From: Nitzschia sp. DOCU1
Lineage: Eukaryota > Bacillariophyta > Bacillariophyceae > Bacillariales > Bacillariaceae
DNA: 64,000 nucleotides
Direction of reading: 5' to 3'
NCBI GenBank assembly: GCA_951394045.1
Contig: OX595993.1
Span: 372,001-436,000 of the forward strand
Shown here piece after piece: positions 49,331-60,712 of this stretch; within the stretch, counting starts at the first letter, position 1, and each line of letters starts with the position of its first letter. A program made the position numbers and the translations under genes. The notes beneath the pieces are model-generated. The model was not told the DNA's origin and searched no databases. It was given only the letters and a program-made list of their open reading frames with translations.

Positions 49331-49796
49331 CGTAATTTACATAAAGAAATAAGCACTGCTTAGATATGCACTGCGCCATTCCTATGTACACTCTGCAGGC
49401 TGGCCAGTGTGAACTCACTTTAAGATTCCGGATTCCATTTCACCACGATTCCATGTTCCAGCACATGCATGACTGCACTGCGCATGACCCACCCCACGGT
49501 CGCAGCACATAATTTTGTGACACAAAAGTTGACAATGGCAGAAGATTTCTCTGGTGCTTTGGTCATGGAACTGCTGCAAGCACTAGCTCTCCGGGTGACG
49601 CTTTCTATTTCCCACCTCCCATTCCCATGCCCAGTGCCTATGCAACACGTGTGGAAATATTTGAGAAAAACTAAGCCTGCTTGTTCTTGTGACCCATCCT
49701 GCGAGGATAGTCGTGGAGCCACAATGGTAAAAAAGTCGTGGAACAATACGTCATTTGTGAAAAGGACACCATTGTAGCGGCGTACCTCGGACTTTT

Positions 49797-50180
49797 TAAC
49801 ACCCAATAGATGCTCCTGCGATTTTCATACAACCTCAGCACCCGTGCGGCTCGGGAATTCAGTCTCCAACAAAATAGTAAATGGACGGATGATTATATCA
49901 TCCAGGCTTTATTAGCGCCGAGGGCCGTGACTTTTGGCCAATTGTGCACGCCACGCATCCATGTTGTCACCATAACTCACTCCAAAACGAGAGTTGAAGG
50001 ATGGATTTTTTTCATGATCATGTCATGACTACTTCTCCTGTTCTTCGTCCTCCTGCTGCACGACGTCAAGACCCCCATCCTATGCCGATAAGTAGGTCGC
50101 AATCATGATACAACTGACTTATCCTGTAGTGTGTATCCGTCACGTCGGCGTTGAAAAGGTTGCCACAAACATTCATTGGG
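49797..50180 (+). repeat. Third copy of the tetraspan 3'-flank repeat
   Basis: It shares GATTTTCATACAACCTCAGC-like sequence with 51515-51545. ATGATACAACTGACTTATCC and TCCGTCACGTCGGCGTTGAA near 50104-50150 match 51577-51630. It lies between the orphan promoter repeat and the first intact tetraspan gene. Confidence 0.6.
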
Positions 50181-50313
50181 GCACACGCTCCGTGTGGGTT
50201 TTTGTTCACGAACGCATCCGTTCCCGGTCCATGACTCATAACCTAATATGTGGAATCTGGAATGTTTACGATGCTCTCATGTTTTCATAGGGTCGATTTC
50301 GCACATCTCCTGT

Positions 50314-50425
50314 CGCGATCACTCCAAAGGGAGGGCAAGACCCAAAGATGCGATCAGTCCGAGAAGAACACCCTACTAATAGAAGACCACGACCACCTAG
50401 TACATCATGGAGGAGTACTAGTCGC
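50314..50425 (+). promoter_or_regulatory. Promoter-proximal repeat of tetraspan gene 1
   Basis: A conserved block of about 110 bp, 140 bp before the ATG, shared with gene 2 and with an orphan copy at 49222. Conservation amid diverged flanks suggests it is either regulatory or simply a recent duplicate. Confidence 0.45.
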
Positions 50426-50564
50426 GAGTCCGATTCTTCCCCGACTCTGGCAGGTGAAAGTCAAGACAATACAATTCCACAACGTTTGAGTTATCCTAAC
50501 TTCTCGTCTCATAATTCTCTTTTCTTCTACTTTGCATCACTCTTACGATACGCATCCGATAACC

Positions 50565-51385
50565 ATGAGCGCAGCATCAAACAGCAAGGCCACCAAAAAC
50601 AACAGCTGTTCGTAAGTTGTTCTAGTTCAAGCAGACACGAAGAAGCATCGCTCATACCAATGATTGCAATGTTTGGAGTTACTAGTAGACTATCCGTCGT
50701 AATAAACTAACTCGTCTTTTGTTTGTCATTATTGTTTCTTTTCACCAGGCCCTACAAAGATCGAGTTTTCATCGTCGCCCAGAGCTTATCCATCGTGGGG
50801 CTGGGTTTGTCGTTTGCGAGCTCTGTTGGTGCATTGGTCATGGGCGCCATTGGATTTCTCCTTTTGCAAGTGGCGTGGTGTTACAAGCTCAACAAGTGTG
50901 GACTCATTACCGCAGGTGTCTTTTGTGTCTTGGGAGGTGTGGCAGATTTTATTTTTGGCGCCCTACTTATCGTCAACTACTTCTCGATCGCTGGAATTGT
51001 GTGCTCGATTATTGGTGGCGCCCTATGGATTACTGCTGGAATCATGACATTAGTCTTTGCCTGCGGACGTCGTTTGCAAAAGCAGCTTGCCAGAGATGAG
51101 GAAGACGATGACGGGGTCATTCACGTGGTGGCTACCCCTATTCAAGATAATACCACCTTCAGTTCTGCTTCGAATTACAGTTCCCCCAAGAATCCTGGAT
51201 CTGCTGCACCGACTTCTGGCACCCCCACTGCATATGTTCAACGCGCCCCCGATGAAGAAGCTCCTTCGGATGCCAAACCTCCCTCCTATGCCCCACCTGC
51301 CACGGCTCCCGGTGTTGACCCAAATGCTGTACCCACCCCCGGTGCACATCAAATGCCGCATGCTGGTTTGTTCCAGAAAAACTAG
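50565..51385 (+). CDS. Four-helix membrane protein with PPxY tail, paralog 1
   Basis: Two exons, 50565-50611 and 50749-51385, with a 137-bp GTAAGT...CAG intron and consistent phase; 227 residues. Four hydrophobic helices follow a short polar N-terminus: VFIVAQSLSIVGLGLSF, MGAIGFLLLQVAWCYK, LITAGVFCVLGGVADFIFGALLIV and IVCSIIGGALWITAGIMTLVFA. After CGRRLQKQ comes a cytosolic tail of about 120 residues, rich in Asp, Pro, Ser and Ala, with a PPSY motif (a possible WW-domain ligand). Topology recalls MARVEL/claudin-like small membrane proteins, but I cannot assign a family. The last 100 residues are nearly identical to paralog 2 while the helices differ strongly. Confidence 0.8.
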
Positions 51386-51784
51386 GCCGAACCGGTCCAT
51401 CCTGCGATTGAGCAATAACCACGATGCTGGTGGAAGTCATTTGAAAAAGAAATAGCCACCGCCGTGTTGAGCTATGAACAAGGCGCAATTCAAGTGCTCA
51501 TTAAACCATATAGAGGTTGAGATTTTCACACAACCGCAGCCATGTTGCTCGGGAAGCCCCGTCTTTCATTCAAAATCATGATATAACTGACTAATCCTGT
51601 AGTTTGTATTCGTCACGTCGGCGTTGAAAGGGTTGCCACAAAAACAACACGTGAGTACTGTAGTCTTCTTCTCCTACCTTTTCCTTCTTCCTTTGCAATA
51701 GGTCGGTAGAAGGGTAGTTCTGAATTCGATCCGGGTTCCCCGGCGGTCCCTTCGCCGTCCGTTCTTTCCGCGGTTACTAGCAGT

Positions 51785-51885
51785 CGCGATCACTCCAAAG
51801 GGAGGGCAAGACCAAAGATGCGATCAGTCCGAGAAGAACACCCTACTACCAGACCACGACCCTGTACATCATGGAGAAGGGGACT
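51785..51885 (+). promoter_or_regulatory. Promoter-proximal repeat of tetraspan gene 2
   Basis: Second full copy of the block at 50314-50425, about 140 bp before the gene 2 ATG: the same spacing as in gene 1. Confidence 0.45.
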
Positions 51886-52024
51886 AATTGTGAGTACGGT
51901 TCTTAAAAGCGGATGAAACTCAAGACCCTACAATCCAACAATGTCGTTTGAGTTATTCTAACTTCTCGTCGTCTCCTCATAATTTTTGCTTTCTTCTTAG
52001 ACCGACAAACGGGCGGGGGATACC

Positions 52025-52915
52025 ATGGCCGCATCATCGAATAATGCTACCAACAGCAACATCGAGAACAAGCAAAGTTGCAAGTGCTTGTAAGTTTTGG
52101 TGATTCTGGCCAACAAGTAGTATCATCACTGCAACACATGCTTGGATTGCTCCGTCATATTAGCCACCTAACACGCTGTTTGGTCATCTTTGTTCTTGTA
52201 TATCTCCAGGCCATACAAGGATCCAGTTTTCATTATCGCCCAGAGTCTGGCCCTTGTGGGGTTCGCCTTGTCCTGGAATTCGTATTTTACATTGGCCATT
52301 GCCTTTATAGGATTTATTCTTTTGCAAGTGGCGTGGTGCTGCAAGCTCAACAAGTGTGGACTCGTCACTGCTGGTGCCTTTTGCGTCTTGGCTGGTTTTG
52401 CCAATATTGGGTACGGCATTTACTTCGTGACTCACTACGTGGGTGCCGTCCAAGTCCTCGATGACTACTACGTCGTCGACGACTACTACGGGCCCTACGT
52501 GTATGTCGACTACAGTCCAGCTGCCAAAGCGTGCGCCTTTGTTGGGGGCGCCTTGATGACGACGGCTGGAATCATGACATTAGTCTTTGCCTGCGGACGT
52601 CGTTTGCAAAAGCAGCTTGCCAGAGATGAGGAAGACGATGACGGGGTCATTCACGTGGTGGCTACCCCTATTCAAGATAATACCACCTTCAGTTCTGCTT
52701 CGAATTACAGTTCCCCCAAGAATCCTGGATCTGCTGCACCGACTTCTGGCACCCCCACTGCATATGTTCAACGCGCCCCCGATGAAGAAGCTCCTTCGGA
52801 TGCCAAACCTCCCTCCTATGCCCCACCTGCCAGGTCTCCCGGTGTCAACCCAAAAGCTGTACCCACCCCCGGTGCATATCAAATGCCGCATGCTGGTTTG
52901 TTCCAGAAAAACTAA
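52025..52915 (+). CDS. Four-helix membrane protein with PPxY tail, paralog 2
   Basis: Two exons, 52025-52089 and 52210-52915, with a 120-bp intron at the same position and phase as paralog 1; 256 residues. The first helices (VFIIAQSLALVGFALSW, FIGFILLQVAWCCK, LVTAGAFCVLAGFANIGYGIYF) are related to paralog 1 but diverged. Between helices 3 and 4 this copy has an extra Tyr/Asp-rich loop (VLDDYYVVDDYYGPYVYVDY) that paralog 1 lacks, predicted to face the lumen or outside. The tail with PPSYAPP is nearly identical to paralog 1. A metal or protein-binding role for the loop is possible but unsupported. Confidence 0.8.
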
Positions 52916-53013
52916 GCCGAACCGGTCCATCCTGCGGTTGAGCAATAACCACGATGCTGGTGGAAGTCATTTGAAAAAGAAATAGCCACCGCCGTGTTGA
53001 GCTATGAACAAGG

Positions 53014-53165
53014 CGCAATTCAAGTGCTCATTAAACCATATAGAGGTTGAGATTTTCACACAACCGCAGCCATGTTGTTCGGGAACCCCCGTCTTTCATT
53101 CAAAATATGGAACACCAATAGACCTTGCAGTAGCAACGAGGGCCTTGACTTTTGATTTGATATGG
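53014..53165 (+). repeat. Tetraspan 3'-flank repeat behind gene 2
   Basis: It continues the high identity of the 3' block to 53106, then diverges from gene 1 and instead resembles the degraded copy at 46320-46380 (GAGGGCCTTGACTTT). Confidence 0.65.
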
Positions 53166-54663
53166 TCCACGAATGTCGCCGTCACCAATTCGTACTGCTC
53201 TGACTTGCTTTTTCATTGTAACCGGCGTCTGCAACAGATGCACGCATGGGCATGGGACTGCCGGCCCACCACATCGATCTTATCCAGACTACTCCAAAAC
53301 AACACGGATTGCGAAGGATGGATTGGTCATGGGAACGCGTCAGAATCAAGGGCGTGGGCTGGTAGGCTGCCCAAAACGGCCCATGATGCTTCAGTCCTTC
53401 AAACACAAACATAAACAACTTCCCCCAGAGCCTGAAAAAGATCAACCGTGCAACTTGCCAAAGCAGTGCACTTTTGTGCCATTATATGCTGTTGAGAGTT
53501 TCAAACCGCCTTGGCTCAGGAAATCCGCCATCTATCTTGCGACAAAAGTACCAGGCTTTATTAGCAATGGTAGCCTTTTCGGTATGGAAGGACCAGACGA
53601 TGTAGCCATCGTCTCGTGTTTTGTGTTGCTTCCCTGCCCTGCACAAGCGTTCATCTCGTCATGGTGATTGGATATGTCGCTTTTTTTAGAGTAAACCATT
53701 TACATGGCATGGGAGACCAAAGGTGCGTTTGCTATAGTCACTTCGCTATCGCGTAATTTTCACGCTGACGACCGTCCGGTTGACTCATCGGACCGTATGG
53801 TTGACTCATTGGACTGAAGTAACTACTGTGAATAGCGTAGCCACCAGGAGCTTTATAAACATTTCAATGCAGCGGTCAGCTCTCTTATCATAGTCGAAAA
53901 AATTGGTTACAGCTATTTGTAGCTAAACGAGGGTTTTACCAACATTACGGCTGTTGGGAGCGTCCAAGATGCCGGTTGAAATCAGTTGACTCGTTTGACT
54001 AGATTTACTACAGGGGAAAGCAACGTAACCAGCGGCTTTAGCAACAGTTTACTTCGACAAATGTTTCAGGAATGCCTTGATTAACAATACAGTATAACTA
54101 CTTTAACATAATGAGTGGTCTGTGCAGGATGACGAGCTGTTTAAAGTATTGTCGAAATGTGGCTCACCATCTTCGCGCGCGTGGCACCGGCGCTCTTCCG
54201 TCAAGTAGTAAGTGGTAAAGGTAGGCGATTGGGCCGATGCTGCCCATACAAAAAGAAAAGTGCTGACTACGCCGAAGACATTGGTGTGCGTCATAAAAAA
54301 GGTTTCTAGTCTGATTGGTGGTTATGGTAGTAACAAAGATAGGCAAATGTGGATACGGAGGTATCCACATTTCCTAAAGAGATAGAGAAGTGTTCGGACG
54401 CGTCGAACGCAAACGACCATACGGACAAATGTCCGTTCACGGTCCATCACTCATAACCTAATGTCTGAAATCCCCCGTACGACGGAAAAAAGGCGCGCCT
54501 CATCCAACTACCACTCAATCCAAAAACGCAGACTCCCGCAAATCCAAAACCCTTCTGGTCCGGCGACACCATCCATTTTGTTCTTTGGATTCTATTTGTT
54601 GTCCGAGGCCAAACACTGATTGTCTTCCGTCACTCCTCTATTTTCCTTGCTATTACTATTACC
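53166..54663. other. Intergenic region with repeat fragments
   Basis: A stretch at about 54430 (CACGGTCCATCACTCATAACCTAAT) echoes 50225 upstream of tetraspan gene 1. A 164-codon plus frame at 53173-53667 shows no motif. No supported gene is seen. Confidence 0.35.
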
Positions 54664-56496
54664 ATGGGAAGCTCCAAGAAACAAGATGTACGTCATGCTG
54701 CTAGTAGGATTGTAGTAATGATGCTTCGGGGTTCCTGTCGTCCGGGAAATCAGGCTTCGGCCGATGGATTCGGTCGACGAAAGTTTCGTTCGTTTGCCTT
54801 GAACGGCGGCGACTACTCTTTGTAATGATTGCATCTCACCGATGATTTTATCCTTGTTGTTTCATAGAAATCCGCTTTGAAAAAGGCCAAGAAGCAAGCT
54901 GCTTTGGAAGAAGCCAAAAAGGCAGCCGAAGAAGCCGCCCGCAAGGCCAAGGAATTGGAAGAAGCCGCCAAAAAGGCAGCCGCCGCTGAAGAATCTTCAT
55001 CGTCGTCGTCTTCGGACAGTGATAGCGAAAGTGAAGACGAAGAAGAAAAGGCGCCCGTCAAAAAGGCAACTCCCGCAAAGAAAAAGGATAGCAGCAGCAG
55101 CAACAGTGACTCTAGCGATTCGGAAGAAGAAGAAGATGCCAAGCCAAAGAAGGCAGCACCTGCCAAGGTAGCTTCAAAGGCAAAGAAGGCAAAGAAGGCT
55201 AGTGACAGCGACTCGAGTGATTCTGAAGACGAGAAAGAAGAAGATAACAAGGCGACCAAAATGGATGTCGACGCCAAAAAGAAAGAAGACAGCGACTCTT
55301 CTTCTTCGTCGGATGACGACTCCTCGGATGAGGAGGAAGAAACTAAAACCAAGCCTACCGGTAAGGCCAAGGTAGAGGCCAAGAAGGATGCTGCCGTCGA
55401 AAAGAAGGCGGAGAGCGATTCGGACAGTTCTTCTTCATCTTCTAGCGACAGTGAAGACGAAGAAATGGAAGTCGAAAAGACAGAAACCAAAAAGACCAAG
55501 GCAGCCAAGGACAAGAAGGAAGATTCTTCTTCCGACTCAGACAGCAGCTCTGATGAAGAGGAGGAATCCAATGCTACCCCTGCCTCTGAAATTCCCGAGG
55601 AAAAGGAAAGTGGCAAGAAGCGTTCCGCCCCCAAGTCGGACGAGCCTCCCACCAAAAAGCAAGCCGTCGAAAGTGGGGAAGAAAGTAGCACCAAGCTTTA
55701 TGTTCGTGGACTACCCTGGAAGGCAACGCAAGAACAAGTCGAGGAATTCTTTTCCAAGTGTGGAAATGGTCCTATCAGTGTGGAGTTGCCTGTGTTGGAT
55801 GACGGACGCGCATCGGGTACGGCCATTATCGAATTCGGCTCCGCCGAAGATGCCGCGGCTGGATTGGAATTGAATCAGGCCGACTTTGATGGACGATGGT
55901 TGTCCGTCAAGTACAGTACTCCCAAGCCTATTTTGGGGGCACGTGATCCCACGACGAAGCAAGAAGGATGCCTCACGGTTTTTATCGGCAACCTTGCTTG
56001 GGATGTCGACGAGGATACTATTAAACAAGTCTTTGGGGATTGTGGGACTATTTCTCAGGTCCGATTCGCGACGGACCGAGAGACGGGTGACTTCAAGGGT
56101 TTTGGTCACATTGAGTTTGAGGAGACGGAGGCTACCGATGCCGCTGTCAAACTTGCGGGCACCGACATTCTTGGTCGGCAGGTGCGAGTCGACTTTGCCA
56201 ATGACCGCCGTGCGGGTGGAGATGGTGGAGGATTCACTCCTCGAGGCGGTGGTGGTGCCCTTGGTGGCGGCGGCCGCGGACGTGGAGGCCGAGGCTACAT
56301 GAGCGGCGGCGGTGGCAGTGGCGGCTTTAGTGGAGGCCGAGGAGGCCGCGGCCGTGGCGGAGGTGGCCGTGGGGGGGGTCGCGGTGGCGGTCGCGGTGGA
56401 GGAGGATTCAGCGCGGCCAAGCGCTCGGGAGGCATTGCTGGATTTGCTGGCAAGAAGATCACTCAGTATCATTTGGAGCAGTATCATTTGGAATGA
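54664..56496 (+). CDS. Nucleolin/Nsr1-like nucleolar RNA-binding protein
   Basis: Two exons, 54664-54687 (MGSSKKQD) and 54868-56496, joined across a 180-bp GT-AG intron in phase 0; 550 residues. The N-terminal 280 residues alternate Lys/Ala-rich helices with Ser-Asp-Glu clusters, typical of casein-kinase-2-phosphorylated nucleolar proteins. Two RRM domains follow. RRM1 is around 284-358 (RNP2 LYVRGLPW; its RNP1 is weak, GTAIIEF). RRM2 is around 377-455 (RNP2 VFIGNLAW; RNP1 KGFGHIEF). Next comes an RGG/GAR box (about 460-530, GGRGRGG repeats), then a C-terminal duplicated QYHLE. The layout is that of nucleolin, Gar2 and Nsr1, which act in pre-rRNA processing and nucleolar organisation. The first exon's short start codon context (ACCATGG) is strong. 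Confidence 0.92.
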
Positions 56497-56888
56497 TCAG
56501 TTGCCAATCACAAAAGTACATGATGTAATTGACCAACTCAGCCCAAGGAGAAAGTATGGAACTCAGTTGTCACTACCGCAGACGGCAAACAAGGTTTAAA
56601 AATGGTGACTTGACCTACCGTTTACATCAAAACTAACAGTCGGAGTCCTCGCAAGGGCCGGGCCATGAAGCATTTCAAACAAATTGCTGGGGCTTAAAGA
56701 TTTAGACATGTATTAATTTTCACTCTGTCCATCTACATCTACTCCATTCCCAGTCCCAGGCGCTGTTTCGTAATCCTTCCGTAGGGAGGATTGAAGTAGT
56801 TAGAAGTGAATTGTCTCTGTCCACGGATTTCTTTGGGGTTTTTGTGGAGGATGTCAGCGATCTTAAGGCAGATATCTACGGCATTTGC
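56497..56888. other. Convergent 3' intergenic spacer
   Basis: It lies between the nucleolin stop and the 3' end of the next minus-strand gene. No gene is seen. Confidence 0.4.
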
Positions 56889-57881
56889 TTAGACGACCAC
56901 ATCACCAAGCTTCCTTTTACCACCTTCGGCGTTGGTTGGGGTATCGTCGAATGTGAGGCCCAACTCTTTGTCTTTAAGGTCATAGAAAGACCACCTTTCT
57001 TCTTCTTGGACTCCCTTTTGGATCAAGTAAACGTGCTCGTAATCGATGACAAATTTTGCAGCATTTTTCTTGCTGTCCTTCTTGGTAAGTCCTGTAAAAA
57101 GAACCATTCCTTCGAAATTGTATCCCTTGGTAGTTTTTTGCTCCCTTGGTGTTAGGACCTTCCAAGAGGACAACGAGAGGATAACGGGAAAGCAACAGTA
57201 CTTATCGAAGGGTTCTTTGCCCTGTTCGACGGCCTTGGTTCCTTGGCAAATGAATGGATCTCTGCCTCTGCCGTTTGAAGAGTTGCCGCATGTCACTAGC
57301 ATGAGGTTGCCACATAGATGCTCAACGTGCACCTCGCAGTGGACTCCAATGTTGTTTTTTTTGGTTGGAGGACTAGCCTGAAGGTCAACAGCTCCATTTT
57401 TGGTGATCTGACGCAGTACCTTAAAGAAGCCCGAGTCTTCTGAGTTAACGCTTGATACGTCGTCATCAATATCGGGAGGTTGGCCATTGCAAGAGGCGGT
57501 GGTGGTGGGGACTGCAGGCTGCGTTGCACTTTCGTTCATAGGGATACCATCTTCGATGGGATTCAACTGGACCGGGTTCATGGTGGCAACGTGGTTAAAG
57601 TTTTCAGCAGCGGGGGGTTTGCGATTGTTGTTATCGTTGGTACCATTGATGTTGTCATGGAACTCTTCGTTTCGAACCTTCACTAGCACTTTTTGCTTTC
57701 CATCGGAGCTAACCAAGACGGCTTGGGAAGGCATTGGCCGAGGTGAGCTCTTGTTGGTGTCGCCGTGGCTGGCAGCTTCTTCGACGAGCTTGGCCTTCTT
57801 AGTGTTCCGTTTGAGGTAAGCTGCCTTGGCTAGCATTTCAACGTCGAGTTTGCGTGGGAGTGGTTGCTTGGTCCTAGCCAT
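56889..57881 (-). CDS. Unknown protein, 330 residues
   Basis: Single intact frame starting MARTKQPLPRKLDVEMLAK. The N-terminal 60 residues are basic and Lys-rich; residues 60-150 are polar and disordered-looking, with Asn/Asp runs (NGTNDNNN). The C-terminal 180 residues have a folded look, with Cys-rich segments (GVHCEVHVEHLCGNLMLVTC, FDKYCCFPVILSLSSW) and FVIDYEHVYLIQKG. I recognise no family. The head is vaguely similar in style to that of the broken gene at 60713-61812 (MANTREKPTPSRKGK). It is the only intact frame in a minus-strand cluster of unknown genes, which could belong to a lineage-specific multigene family or an undescribed mobile element. Confidence 0.6.
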   Translation of the reverse strand: MARTKQPLPRKLDVEMLAKAAYLKRNTKKAKLVEEAASHGDTNKSSPRPMPSQAVLVSSDGKQKVLVKVRNEEFHDNINGTNDNNNRKPPAAENFNHVATMNPVQLNPIEDGIPMNESATQPAVPTTTASCNGQPPDIDDDVSSVNSEDSGFFKVLRQITKNGAVDLQASPPTKKNNIGVHCEVHVEHLCGNLMLVTCGNSSNGRGRDPFICQGTKAVEQGKEPFDKYCCFPVILSLSSWKVLTPREQKTTKGYNFEGMVLFTGLTKKDSKKNAAKFVIDYEHVYLIQKGVQEEERWSFYDLKDKELGLTFDDTPTNAEGGKRKLGDVVV

Positions 57882-58414
57882 GTTGAGGTTGATGTTGGTG
57901 TTATGGAAGTCTCAGCAAAATTTATGTAATTCTTTCTGTTTGGGTTCCTTTTGATGTTCAACAAGTTCTTGAAATTTCCTGGCTTGCCAACAGTTGGGAA
58001 GGAATGTCGCCCGTTGATAGGTTCAAATTTTTGTGCTACAACGTCCAGGGATGCACCATAGCATAGGCTGGCAGCAGCAGGTGCGGTATTCCCTGCTTGA
58101 ATCCAATTTTTTGTTTCCGTTGAGGTTGGTTGTGAAGTCACAAATTTTGTACTACAACAGACAAATCCGTTAGCCAAAGGTGCTCTAAGAGCAGCTTGTG
58201 TTTGTGGGATGTGATGGAGAACATAGGGAAGAGGAGGCTAGTTTGTCCTGCTATTGCCAATAGTAGGAGAACAAGGAGAGGAAAATAATATAGTAAACAT
58301 GCAGGATTAGTCAGGAATTATTGGGACTACGTATAGCAAATTTCACTGGTAAGAGTTGGCTGTAGTATATCCCAAGCCACCTTTGCATAGTCTTTTTGTC
58401 ATATCATGAAGATT

Positions 58415-59667
58415 TCAAGCGGTGGCAGTCACAGGGGCATTCTCAATGATGTCATTGGCTGTTTCATTGGTGATGGTGGTGTCAGTCGACTCTCCTGGAA
58501 TCTCAATTGGATTGTCGCTTGAGTTTCCATCCAAATTGGCACCTCAATCGGCAAGTGCTTCCACGTCCAGAATGATGTGTTGGAGATTGAACTTGAGGGC
58601 TTTGTAGGCGTCATCCTCTGTTACTTCTTTTCAGTCGCTTGGCATCAGAAAACAAATCTTGTAGGTGCCTTCCATGCTTAAAATGCACGCAGAGGGGTCT
58701 GAGTAGTCTTGTACCGTTCCACGTGTGATGGTGGCGGCAATGGTAAAACCTCCCTTGAAGTTTTTGGATCCATTGTGGCTGAAAGTTTGCATTTGTTTCA
58801 CTTTCTTGCGGATTGCCCTGATCTTCTCGACGTTGTCAATCAATTCCATCTTGAGACCTGTAGTGTCAACGTTGACCATGAAAAACTTGGTTGTGCGAAA
58901 CGAGCGTTGCTTGGGTAGAGTCACATTCGTCTTTCCGTTGTCGAAATGTACCGTGTACTCCATGACGATTGGAGCAATCTTGCTGATGTCGTTGTAACAA
59001 AGACAACCACACGCTTTCAAAATTAGCTGTTCTCCTGCTCGGTTGCAGGTAATTCCATCACAGCTCAGAGGATAGATATCGTGGGGTCCATGGACATAAC
59101 ATGCTCCAAACTGAAGGAGCTGGTGATGAAGGAGGAAGAAGGTAGCTTCTCCTCCTACGGCTGGATCGCGAGGGGTGATCCTGGGTATCTGGGTAATGGC
59201 AGTGTTGTCAAAGGGCCAGACAGGGTTATCAGCTTCAATAACTGGCATGTTGGGACGGAGGGTGAAGCCAAGTTTGTTCTTTCTTGAATCCCATATTGCA
59301 AAAACTTGACCAATAGCCACTTTGGGGGTGTGCTTCTCCAACATCTTCATTGACTTGCCTTCGGTTTTGGTGATAACAGCAAAAGTCGCCCCAAAAAGGC
59401 ATCCGAACTCAAAGATCCTGTTATAATCTTTCTTGCTTTTCTTGGAAGCCCCGTTAAAACCCTTGGAGGAAGGGTCTTCTTCGTCATGCCGGTAATGGCA
59501 AATCTCGAAGAGCACTCCATCACGTAGTTCTCTATCGGTGGGTTATCATCCAAAAGATCCTGCAAGGTTACAATAATGGTATCGTTGTCAAGGGCTTCCA
59601 ACCAGCTTTTGGTTTCAGTAGGACAATGGTCCTTCAACTTGACGAGGAGGTCGTTGTTGAGCGGCAT
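58415..59667 (-). pseudogene. Broken gene of unknown family (one frameshift, two in-frame TGA)
   Basis: The ATG at 59667 opens MPLNNDLLVKLKDHCPTETK. Around 59530 the coding signal switches frame (to LFEICHYRHDEEDPSSKGF) and then runs unbroken for 290 codons to TGA at 58631-58633. The same frame continues past it (KEVTEDDAYKALKFNLQHII), meets a second TGA at 58544-58546, and continues again (GANLDGNSSDNPIEIPGEST) to a final TGA at 58415. The continuing acidic, Thr/Asn-rich composition suggests the ancestral protein ended at 58415. Both internal stops could come from CGA by one C-to-T change. The body has VFAIWDSRKNKLGFTL and CDGITCNRAGEQL; no domain is recognised. Confidence 0.5.
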
Positions 59668-60712
59668 GTTCAGAATGTTTGGAACTAACAAACAAACAAA
59701 CAAACGCAAGATTAACTAATTAATAAGCTACCATACGTGGCGCCAGTAGTTGCCTGTCAAGGCTTTACCATCGCTCAGGGGGTTCCTCACCAATGCCTTG
59801 TTTGAAAGGAAGTTCTTTCTCCGTTGAGATGAATAATTGGTCAGTTAGATCAGATTTTTGTTCGTCCCGTTGCTTTGCTACTAGATGATATAGAAAAATG
59901 CTGAAATTGAGTCAGATACATGCACCTTTTTGTCGGTTAGAGAGCTAAATCTAGTATCCAGTTTGGTTACTATGTAAAGCCATAGTATCATAGTACAATT
60001 TTTGGGGGTTCTCGTTTGGTTCATTCCAAACGGAAGGTTGTCGGTTGGGTCCGGAGAAGACAGTTCTGAAGGAGGCAAAGGTAAGACGTAAGTTCTCGAG
60101 GCCACAAAGTTCTCATGGCAACTGTAGAACTTTTGCATATTGTGCTTGGATGACACGATTTGGGGGGGGGGCGCGCTCGGCATGGAAAAACTACCATGCC
60201 ATTCGCTTTTTTCTGATAGGAATTCTTACTTAGAGGAAATGTTGTACCCCGACGTGCGCTATATTCTTCGCTCAAAGGGCATAGCATCTCCTCCGTTGAT
60301 TGCATAGATTTCACGCCGGTCGAGGCACAGTACTTACCTGCATAAGAGTGAATCCCCTCTCCGAACAAAATTTCCAATTTTTTCTCATACGTTGAAGGGT
60401 TGCTCCGTCGGTGCAGGACCTGTGCTAACGCAAGGGTCCGGCAACCTCCTGCGCGAATCCAATTCTAGATTTCACGTTTGCTAGAAATGCCTTTTCTTTC
60501 TTGTTCCCGTCGGCAGAACGAGGTTGCACGTTCCCGGCAACGTGCCGGTGCTGTTACTAGGAATGCAGTCAAACGTAGCGATCATTCTCTGCCTGCTTAT
60601 TGGTTCCGCCATTAGTGTAAGCTAACTGATAACATTGTCGCATTTCCTCTTCCCTGAATATGGGAGAGAAAGCCCCCAGGAAATAGTTTGGAATCTGGCT
60701 TTTCACCACGGC
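59668..60712. other. Intergenic region with no supported gene
   Basis: It holds an AAAC tetranucleotide run (about 59690-59706), a nine-G tract near 60160, and short minus frames (60021-60377; 59881-60183) without motifs. Confidence 0.3.

Noticed and set aside
54813..56487. Long minus-strand open frames (293 and 258 codons) opposite the nucleolin gene
   Set aside because: They mirror the Ser/Asp/Glu and Gly/Arg low-complexity coding of nucleolin; the plus strand has RRM motifs and a splice site.
57830..58177. A 115-codon minus frame upstream of the 330-residue protein
   Set aside because: It overlaps that gene's start in another frame and has no recognisable motif or splice link.
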